A stretch of DNA of 5,778 bases, taken from Oscillospiraceae bacterium. GTDB taxonomy: Bacteria > Bacillota > Clostridia > Oscillospirales > Ruminococcaceae. Location: the NCBI GenBank assembly GCA_017410745.1, contig JAFPPJ010000354.1:1-5778 (forward strand), written 5' to 3'. Of the stretch, positions 1 to 5,105 are shown in pieces. The notes under the pieces were generated by a model. It did not search any database. It was not told where the DNA came from and saw only the letters and a list, made by a program, of their open reading frames with translations. The stretch's first letter is position 1; each line of letters starts with the position of its first letter. Both the position numbers and the translations under genes were made by a program.

Positions 1-1
1 A

Positions 2-733
2 TACCTGTTTATCATCATGTCCGTGCCCGAGGCTGCATACTGCCTGCACGAGACCAAGCCCAAGCACCACAGGGAAGTATCCCTTATCCTCGCCACATTC
101 TTCTGTGCCTTCGTCTATGACTACTTCACAATAAGTGAGGGCGTGCACGGCATATTCCCTTACCGCAGCATAACCGCTCCCACGAGAATAGACCACGAGC
201 GTCTTGATATACGTCCGCGTGACTGCTTTGTCAACTCTCCGTTAGTGTCTTTTCTCTACACAGTCAGCCACAATGACTACACTATATTTGTGGTCAACAG
301 CGGTGCTTCAAACGGGAAATTCCCCATAGAAGAGGCTATCGGTTTCCATTCCCTCGGACTTGACAGCGTACAGCAGGGCGTAGAGAGCTATATCTGCTGC
401 ATCACCGACAATAAGCCTGCGGTCACACGTTCGGACAGCATGGCTGTAAGCTATCACACCTCACTTTACAATAAATATGAGATCGACCTTGCCAGCGATC
501 ATGCGCACGGCACCGCTTCTGTAGTCGTCAACGGCGTTGAATTCGTTGGGGATGAACCGGGTCTCTATTTCGTGGTATTCGACGACACAAAGCAGATGAT
601 AGTCACATCGCAGGGATATGACCTTTCTGATCCCGACAGACGCTATCTGCATGTGGATGTATTCAACACATTGGAGTATTGCCCCGGTTTCGAGGATTAT
701 GATTCTGGTCTTGAACTGGGTCTTTTGGATTAA
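2..733 (+). CDS. C-terminal part of a membrane-associated protein with an ILEI/FAM3-like domain (5' end outside window)
   Basis: The frame is open from the window edge, so the first visible Met (position 17) need not be the start and the protein probably begins upstream. Counting from that Met, residues about 21-38 are hydrophobic (VSLILATFFCAFVYDYF) and could be one membrane helix. The region around residues 86-202 (about 272-622) reads like an interleukin-like EMT inducer (ILEI/FAM3) fold: a strand NDYTIFVV, a helix ending in HSLGLDSV, the segment ESYICCI, then VVVNGVEF followed by PGLYFVVFDD and a final strand ending GYD. Bacterial members often show an NG...GLN-VV-D pattern there; here the Asn after GL is Tyr. 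The family call is from remembered pattern only. The acidic tail after residue 203 is unassigned. The next gene starts 12 bases downstream, so they are probably cotranscribed. The molecular role is unknown; an envelope role is inferred only from the neighbouring deacetylase lipoprotein. Confidence 0.6.
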   Translation, partial: YLFIIMSVPEAAYCLHETKPKHHREVSLILATFFCAFVYDYFTISEGVHGIFPYRSITAPTRIDHERLDIRPRDCFVNSPLVSFLYTVSHNDYTIFVVNSGASNGKFPIEEAIGFHSLGLDSVQQGVESYICCITDNKPAVTRSDSMAVSYHTSLYNKYEIDLASDHAHGTASVVVNGVEFVGDEPGLYFVVFDDTKQMIVTSQGYDLSDPDRRYLHVDVFNTLEYCPGFEDYDSGLELGLLD

Positions 734-734
734 T

Positions 735-740
735 GGGGGA
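735..740 (+). promoter_or_regulatory. Ribosome binding site of the deacetylase lipoprotein gene
   Basis: GGGGGA lies 5 bases before the ATG at 746, directly after the upstream stop codon (731-733). It supports 746 as the start; the lipoprotein signal peptide that follows immediately supports it further. Confidence 0.6.
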
Positions 741-745
741 AACAA

Positions 746-2158
746 ATGAAAAGGATATTGACTGCGGCTGCCGCACTGCTCGTTCTCGGCAGCTGCACAC
801 AACAGGAGGAGCAGCCGCAATACAGCTACACAGCAGAGTTCAGTGAGTACACCACCACAGAACCTACCACAACACAGACTACACAGACGGAGCCTGAGAT
901 ATACAGCTATTTCGACCACGCCTACTTCATAGGCGACAGGCTGTGTGAATCTCTCACAAGCTACGGTCTTGTGCCCGAGAGCAATGTATTCTCGGTATAC
1001 TCCACCGCACAGGGACTTTCCTACGAGATAGCAGATATCTCCGATCAGGACAGCTCGTACTTCTATCTTTCCATCGGTGCTCTTGACATAGCAAATGCGG
1101 AAGACCCCGACACCTATGCAGCATCCGTGCTTGAATGCGCAAACTCCATAAGAGAACGGCTGCCGCAGTCCACTGTCATCATACTGGGCACCACTCCCAT
1201 CAAGCAGGAGATACAGTACCGCACATACACCAATGAGGACGGCGAGGAATACAGCGTTGCCATTGAGCCGGACATACTCCGTTACAACAGGGCTGTCATG
1301 AAGGCGGTCGAGAGCAGCCTTGACATGAACATACACTATATCGACATATGCGTGGCACTTGCCGACAGCAAGGGTCTTCTGTCCGACAGATCCGACAGCG
1401 GCGACGGCACGCTCCTTTCTGCCGAGGGCGCAAAGGCTGTGCTCGACCTTCTCGATGAGAACCGTTACACCGACTTCATCAGCTGGGAAGACAGGTACCG
1501 CTATATGCATCCTGATTTCTATTCACCCGGCAGACCGGACTATGAGGTCACACCCGGCAAGGTGGTATATCTCACCTTTGACGACGGCCCATCCAAGTAC
1601 ACCCCCGAGGTGCTCGACATCCTGAAGGCCAACGACATCAAGGCCACATTCTTCGTCACGGGATGGACGATACCCGGCAAGGAAGATATCCTCAAGCGTG
1701 AAGCAGATGAGGGACATACCATCGGTCTGCATTCACAGACCCATGAATACGGCCAGGTATACGCATCTGCCGCTTCATTCTTCGATGAATTCGACCAGGT
1801 GAACTCCGCAGTCATGGACATTACCGGCATAAAGCCCTGGTGCCTGCGCTTCCCGGGCGGCAGCATCAACAATCACAACAAGGACACCCGCGATGCTGTG
1901 ATAAAGGAGCTCAACAGGCGCGGATATGCATACTTTGACTGGAACTGCGCCACACTCGATGCCACCGGCGAAGCATCCGTAGAGTATTGTCTCGAAAGCC
2001 TGAAGACAAGCGTTACTGCCGATCACTCGGTACTTCTGATGCACGATGCAGTGGAATACACACCGCAGTACCTTCAGGATGCCATAGACTATCTCCGCAG
2101 CGAGGGCTACACCTTTGAGACAGTAGACACGGCAGACGACTGCCATTTCAAGAAATAA
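746..2158 (+). CDS. Lipoprotein: degenerate SGNH-hydrolase-like domain fused to a NodB/CE4 polysaccharide deacetylase
   Basis: The 470-residue product starts with a short lipoprotein signal peptide (KR, then a hydrophobic stretch) ending in lipobox LGSC, with Cys17 as the lipidated residue, so it is expected on the outer face of the membrane. Residues about 36-50 are a Thr/Pro/Gln linker. Residues about 58-240 resemble an SGNH/GDSL hydrolase, but the catalytic blocks are altered: GDR (63-65) for GDS, GALD (111-114) for GxND, and DGTLLS (220-225) for DGxHLS. Residues about 270-465 are a NodB domain with its motifs present: TFDDG 277-281, HSQTH 329-333, RFPGG 368-372, FDWN 397-400 and LLMHD 430-434. 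The Asp280/His329/His333 metal triad, the base Asp279 and His433 are all there. Family knowledge: CE4 enzymes remove N- or O-acetyl groups from peptidoglycan, chitooligosaccharide or xylan; the substrate here cannot be told. The deacetylase call is secure; the SGNH part is a motif-level inference. Confidence 0.9.
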   Translation: MKRILTAAAALLVLGSCTQQEEQPQYSYTAEFSEYTTTEPTTTQTTQTEPEIYSYFDHAYFIGDRLCESLTSYGLVPESNVFSVYSTAQGLSYEIADISDQDSSYFYLSIGALDIANAEDPDTYAASVLECANSIRERLPQSTVIILGTTPIKQEIQYRTYTNEDGEEYSVAIEPDILRYNRAVMKAVESSLDMNIHYIDICVALADSKGLLSDRSDSGDGTLLSAEGAKAVLDLLDENRYTDFISWEDRYRYMHPDFYSPGRPDYEVTPGKVVYLTFDDGPSKYTPEVLDILKANDIKATFFVTGWTIPGKEDILKREADEGHTIGLHSQTHEYGQVYASAASFFDEFDQVNSAVMDITGIKPWCLRFPGGSINNHNKDTRDAVIKELNRRGYAYFDWNCATLDATGEASVEYCLESLKTSVTADHSVLLMHDAVEYTPQYLQDAIDYLRSEGYTFETVDTADDCHFKK

Positions 2159-2161
2159 GGA
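2157..2161 (+). promoter_or_regulatory. Probable ribosome binding site of the MATE gene
   Basis: AAGGA overlaps the stop codon of the upstream gene (TAA 2156-2158) and lies 13 bases before the TTG at 2175, which is longer than usual. No better purine-rich site is closer, and no in-frame ATG or GTG lies between this site and the TTG. The overlap suggests translational coupling with the deacetylase gene. Confidence 0.4.
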
Positions 2162-2174
2162 CTGTGATATCAAC

Positions 2175-3548
2175 TTGAACAAGGACAACATACTCGGCTC
2201 TGAACCGGTCGGGAAACTCATGCTCAAATTCTCCGTACCATCCATAATCGCAATGATGGTCGGTACATTATACAACATAGTAGATCAGCTTTTCATCGGA
2301 AATTATGTGGGGCATCTTGGAAATGCGGCTACCATAGTAGCATTCCCTTTCTCTACCTCATGTATCTCACTTGCGCTTCTGTTCGGCATAGGCGGTGCCT
2401 CCTGCTTCAATCTCCATATGGGCAGGGGCGAACACGAGAAGGCCCCGTTCTTTGCGGGAAATGCTGTCAGCATGCTCGCTATAACAGGCACTCTGCTCTT
2501 TATACTGACCGAAGTTTTCCTCACTCCCCTGCTGATCCTCTTCGGCGCACGCGATAACGTGATGCCCTATGCGGTGGAATATGTATCTATAACCGCGATC
2601 GGATTTCCGTTTCTGATATTCACCACCGGCGGATGCCACATGATACGCGCAGACGGCAGCCCCCGCATATCAATGGCGTGCAACCTTATCGGCGCTGTGA
2701 CCAACATCATCCTTGATGCATACTTCGTGATCGTGCTCAGGATGGGCATGAAGGGAGCGGCTTTTGCCACTATATTCGGACAGTTCATATCCGCTGTGGT
2801 GGTATTCGTATACCTCACACGCTTCAAGACCGTAAAGCTCACCAAGGAGCACATCATACCTCATATGCAGTATGTACTGCTCATAGCATCCATCGGAATG
2901 GCATCATTCTTCAATCAGCTCGCGATGATGCTCGTACAGATCGTGCTCAACAACTCCCTCGGCAAGTACGGTGCCATGTCTGTATACGGCGACTCGATCC
3001 CCCTTGCCTGTGCGGGGATAGTTATGAAGGTCAACCAGATCGTATTCTCCGTGGTGATAGGTCTTGCACAGGGCACACAGCCTATCATCAGCTTCAACTA
3101 CGGTGCCAAGAAGTTCAGCCGTGTCGGTCAGGCATACAGGCTCGCCATCATAGCAGGGTCGGTATTCGCCGTTATCGCATTTATCATGTTCCAGACCTTC
3201 CCGCGGGAGATAATCGGACTCTTCGGCAGTGAATCAGAGGAATACTTCACCTTCGGTATACGCTTCATGCGCATATTCCTCTTCTTTACATGGCTCAATT
3301 CCATCCAGCCCATAACATCCACCTTCTTCACATCAATAGGAAAGCCCCTCAAGGGTATGCTCCTCTCCCTTACAAGGCAGATCATATTCTTCCTGCCCGC
3401 TTTGCTCCTGCTCCCGCAGATATTCGGCATCGACGGCATAATATACTCAGGGCCCTGCGCAGACGTTCTTTCGGGCATCGTCACTATAATTATGGCATCT
3501 CTCGAGTTCAAGTCCATGAGGTCGGCGGTGCCGACTGCCACCCGTTGA
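2175..3548 (+). CDS. MATE family multidrug/cation antiporter, MepA-like
   Basis: The 457-residue polytopic membrane protein has the length and duplicated two-bundle layout (about 12 helices) of MATE exporters, which use a Na+ or H+ gradient to push organic cations or other small molecules out of the cell. Family marks are the N-terminus NILGSEPVGKLMLKFSVPSI, then YNIVDQLFIG (33-42), GNAATIVAFP (49-58), RADGSPRISM (158-167), NIILDAYFVI (177-186), and in the second half GLAQGTQPIISFNYGAKKFSRV split over 296-317. The N-terminus matches the usual start of the MepA-like subgroup, so TTG at 2175 is taken as the start even though it is a rare codon. The gene lies 16 bases after the deacetylase gene and is probably in the same operon. 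The last nine sense codons (449-457, RSAVPTATR) and the TGA stop come from the first unit of a tandem intergenic repeat, so the extreme C-terminus is not ancestral. The substrate is unknown. Confidence 0.93.
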   Translation: MNKDNILGSEPVGKLMLKFSVPSIIAMMVGTLYNIVDQLFIGNYVGHLGNAATIVAFPFSTSCISLALLFGIGGASCFNLHMGRGEHEKAPFFAGNAVSMLAITGTLLFILTEVFLTPLLILFGARDNVMPYAVEYVSITAIGFPFLIFTTGGCHMIRADGSPRISMACNLIGAVTNIILDAYFVIVLRMGMKGAAFATIFGQFISAVVVFVYLTRFKTVKLTKEHIIPHMQYVLLIASIGMASFFNQLAMMLVQIVLNNSLGKYGAMSVYGDSIPLACAGIVMKVNQIVFSVVIGLAQGTQPIISFNYGAKKFSRVGQAYRLAIIAGSVFAVIAFIMFQTFPREIIGLFGSESEEYFTFGIRFMRIFLFFTWLNSIQPITSTFFTSIGKPLKGMLLSLTRQIIFFLPALLLLPQIFGIDGIIYSGPCADVLSGIVTIIMASLEFKSMRSAVPTATR

Positions 3549-3574
3549 TCTGTAGGCACAAGCCCTAATATAAG

Positions 3575-3610
3575 CGGCTCGGTCACTTTCATCTGACCAA
3601 GCCGTTTTTT
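3575..3610 (+). terminator. Rho-independent terminator of the MATE operon (repeat unit 1)
   Basis: Stem CGGCTCGGTC (3575-3584) pairs with GACCAAGCCG (3595-3604) with a single C-A mismatch, a 10-nt loop, and then T6 at 3605-3610. It starts 27 bases after the MATE stop codon. Confidence 0.8.
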
Positions 3611-3674
3611 AGTGACTGAGGTCGGCGGTGCCGACTGCCATACGTTGATATTTTCGTACAAAACCTATCATCAG

Positions 3675-3711
3675 CGGCTCGGTCACTTCAATCCGACCGA
3701 GCCGTTTTTTT
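3675..3711 (+). terminator. Second rho-independent terminator (repeat unit 2)
   Basis: Stem CGGCTCGGTC (3675-3684) pairs perfectly over 10 bp with GACCGAGCCG (3695-3704) around a 10-nt loop, followed by T7 at 3705-3711. It is the best-formed terminator of the array and would back up the first one. Confidence 0.85.
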
Positions 3712-3769
3712 AGTGACTGAGGTCGGCGGTGCCGACTGCCATACATCGATCTATAGGTACAAGCCCTAT

Positions 3770-3811
3770 TATAAGCGGCTCGGTCACTTCTATATGACCA
3801 AGCCGCTTATA
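3770..3811. other. Long hairpin without T tract (repeat unit 3)
   Basis: ATAAGCGGCTCGGTC (3771-3785) pairs with GACCAAGCCGCTTAT (3796-3810) over 15 positions with one C-A mismatch, plus a T-A pair at 3770/3811, around a 10-nt loop. The downstream T tract of units 1 and 2 is replaced by CTTATA, which lengthens the stem. No T run follows on either strand, so it is not a standard intrinsic terminator. It may act as an RNA-stabilising or transcription-blocking structure. Confidence 0.7.
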
Positions 3812-3823
3812 TCGTCATATACA

Positions 3824-3856
3824 AAAGCCGAAGCATCGTTATGATACTTCGGCTTT
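3824..3856 (-). terminator. Terminator of the dnaK-dnaJ operon
   Basis: A 10-bp perfect inverted repeat, AAAGCCGAAG (3824-3833) and CTTCGGCTTT (3847-3856), encloses a 13-nt loop in which ATC/GAT can pair further. It begins four bases after the dnaJ stop codon when read on the minus strand, and the minus-strand RNA continues with a short U run (TTTTGT). The U run is weak, so efficiency is uncertain. Confidence 0.72.
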
Positions 3857-3860
3857 ATCA

Positions 3861-5003
3861 TCAGTTCTTGAGTATATCCTTTATCTTATCGAAGAAGTTC
3901 TTTCTGTTGCGGTAGTTGCTTTCACCGAGGCTTTCCTCGTACTTTCGCAGCAGATCCTTCTGAGTCTTGTTAAGACCTCTCGGAACTTCTACCACTACGC
4001 GGACATACTGATCGCCTCTCTCATTGCGGTTGAGCTTCTGTACGCCCTTGCCCCTGAGGCGGAATATAGTACCGGACTGTGTGCCCTCGGGCATATTGTA
4101 CTTGACCTTGCCGTCGATACAGGGCACTGTCAGTTCATCGCCGAGAACAGCCTGCATATATGTAATGGGTATTTCCGTATTGATATCGTATCCGTCACGC
4201 TCAAATACAGGGTCGGGACGTACACTCACAAGAACATGGAGATCGCCGGGTGCACCGCCGTTCATGCCGCTGTTGCCCTGACCGCGTATCTGCAGTGTCT
4301 GGCCGTCGTCGATACCTGCGGGTATCTTTACGCTGACAGTCCTTGCAACGCTGACACGCCCCGAACCTCTGCACTTGCTGCAGGGCTCATCGACAGTCTT
4401 GCCCTTGCCGCCGCATCGTGTACACGGGCGGGACGAGCTCATCATGCCGAGTATCGTGCGCTGTGTGGTCTGTACCATGCCGGAGCCGCCGCAGTCGGGA
4501 CATGTGCTTATCTTAGAGCCCGGACGTGCACCGCTGCCGTGACAGTCGGGACATTCCTCCGAACGGTTTATGCGTATATCCATAGACTTGCCGTTGCAGG
4601 CATCCATGAAATCGATGGTGACCTTGGTCTGTATATCCTGTCCCCTTCTGGGTGCGTTTGGATTGCTCCTTGTGCTTCTGAAGGACGAGCCGCCGAACAT
4701 CGAGCCGAATATATCGCCTATGTCCATATCCTCGAATCCCGAGAATCCGCCGTAGCCGCCGCCTCCGTATGAGGGATCTATTCCGGCATGGCCGAACTGA
4801 TCGTACTTGGACTTCTTGTCGGGATCAGAGAGTATTTCGTATGCCTCGTTGACCTCCTTCATCTTTTCCTCGCATTCCTTATCATCGGGATGAAGGTCTG
4901 GATGATATTTCTTTACACACGCACGGTATGCTTTCTTGATCTCATCTTCAGAAGCGCCCTTCTGAATGCCAAGAACTTCATAAAAATCACGCTTTTCAGC
5001 CAT
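3861..5003 (-). CDS. dnaJ: Chaperone protein DnaJ (class A Hsp40)
   Basis: The 380-residue product is a complete cytoplasmic co-chaperone that binds unfolded proteins and stimulates DnaK ATPase. In order: J domain 5-70 (RDFYEVLGIQKGASEDEIKKAY) with the essential HPD at 34-36; a Gly/Phe-rich linker about 77-110 containing a DIF motif (97-99); a zinc domain with all four CxxCxGxG repeats at Cys151/154, 168/171, 194/197 and 208/211; and C-terminal peptide-binding domains from about 216 to 342, followed by a basic tail ending KDILKN. Length is typical of the family. The start is the ATG at 5003 (MAEKRDFYEVLG), 6 bases after a strong Shine-Dalgarno; an upstream in-frame ATG at 5030 would only add nine residues and would place that site inside the gene. 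It follows dnaK on the same strand. No CIRCE operator lies in the spacer; heat-shock control, if present, would act upstream of the window. Confidence 0.98.
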   Translation of the reverse strand: MAEKRDFYEVLGIQKGASEDEIKKAYRACVKKYHPDLHPDDKECEEKMKEVNEAYEILSDPDKKSKYDQFGHAGIDPSYGGGGYGGFSGFEDMDIGDIFGSMFGGSSFRSTRSNPNAPRRGQDIQTKVTIDFMDACNGKSMDIRINRSEECPDCHGSGARPGSKISTCPDCGGSGMVQTTQRTILGMMSSSRPCTRCGGKGKTVDEPCSKCRGSGRVSVARTVSVKIPAGIDDGQTLQIRGQGNSGMNGGAPGDLHVLVSVRPDPVFERDGYDINTEIPITYMQAVLGDELTVPCIDGKVKYNMPEGTQSGTIFRLRGKGVQKLNRNERGDQYVRVVVEVPRGLNKTQKDLLRKYEESLGESNYRNRKNFFDKIKDILKN

Positions 5004-5009
5004 GTGTGA

Positions 5010-5016
5010 TCCTTCC
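5010..5016 (-). promoter_or_regulatory. Ribosome binding site that fixes the dnaJ start
   Basis: On the minus strand GGAAGGA lies 6 bases before the ATG at 5003. It decides in favour of the 380-residue product over the longer frame beginning at 5030. Confidence 0.8.
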
Positions 5017-5065
5017 TTTTTAAGCGTCAAACTGTTTCAAAACGCCGCATCGCAGCAAAATAAGT

Positions 5066-5097
5066 ACACTGCACCGATCCAGTGTGACCGGCGCAGT
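5066..5097 (-). other. Competing inverted repeats in the dnaK-dnaJ spacer
   Basis: The spacer between the dnaK stop and the dnaJ start holds a 9-bp inverted repeat, ACTGCACCG (5068-5076) with CGGCGCAGT (5089-5097), one pair being a G-U wobble in the minus-strand RNA, with a 12-nt loop. An overlapping 6-bp repeat, ACACTG (5066-5071) with CAGTGT (5080-5085), uses some of the same bases and cannot form together with it. In the transcript no T run follows directly (the next T-rich stretch is about ten bases on), so a full terminator is unlikely. It may be a partial attenuator, an mRNA processing site or a stability element setting the DnaK:DnaJ ratio. Confidence 0.5.
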
Positions 5098-5105
5098 TAT
5101 CCTTA

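Larger units (their letters stand above)
3517..3810. repeat. Three tandem ~100-bp palindromic units between the convergent MATE and dnaJ genes
   Basis: Units are 3517-3616 (100 bp), 3617-3717 (101 bp) and 3718-3810 (truncated or diverged at its 3' end). Each opens with an identical 24-bp block (3517-3540, 3617-3640, 3718-3741) that contains hairpin GTCGGC-ggt-GCCGAC. A variable ~34-bp middle follows, then a conserved AGCGGCTCGGTCACTT that starts a second, larger hairpin. Units 1 and 2 end in T6 or T7 plus AGTGAC; unit 3 does not. By hand alignment, units 1 and 3 differ at about 10 of 88 positions and units 2 and 3 at about 14 of 88. Unit 1 overlaps the end of the MATE gene. The unit resembles a REP/BIME-type dispersed palindromic element or a duplicated terminator module; whether copies occur elsewhere in the genome cannot be seen here. 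There are no unique spacers, so it is not CRISPR. Confidence 0.92.

Noticed and set aside
461..1510. A 349-codon open frame on the minus strand
   Set aside because: It is antisense to the end of the first gene and to the deacetylase lipoprotein, both of which show clear family sequence; its translation is Cys/Val-rich without a recognisable domain.
3128..3661. A minus-strand open frame running from the repeat array into the MATE gene
   Set aside because: It is antisense to conserved MATE coding sequence and its start lies within the repeat region; no family features.
3545..3776. Promoter-like boxes inside each repeat: TTGATC/TTGATA/TCGATC followed 15 bases on by TAATAT/TATCAT/TATTAT
   Set aside because: The spacing is short, the unit 3 first box is poor, and any transcript would start at the terminator hairpin and be only a few dozen bases; noted, but too weak to call.
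3517..3810. CRISPR array
   Set aside because: Only three units, repeat period about 100 bp, and the between-block sequence is itself related from unit to unit and is not made of unique spacers.
4236..4772. A 178-codon open frame on the plus strand opposite dnaJ
   Set aside because: Its Ala/Cys-rich translation is the complement of the DnaJ zinc-finger and Gly-rich coding sequence, which is certain.
5004..5030. Upstream ATG at 5030 as the dnaJ start
   Set aside because: It would add nine residues not seen in DnaJ N-termini, and the strong Shine-Dalgarno at 5010-5016 is placed for the ATG at 5003.
5004..5105. CIRCE (HrcA) operator in front of dnaJ
   Set aside because: The TTAGCACTC-N9-GAGTGCTAA pattern is absent from the spacer; the inverted repeats there are different.
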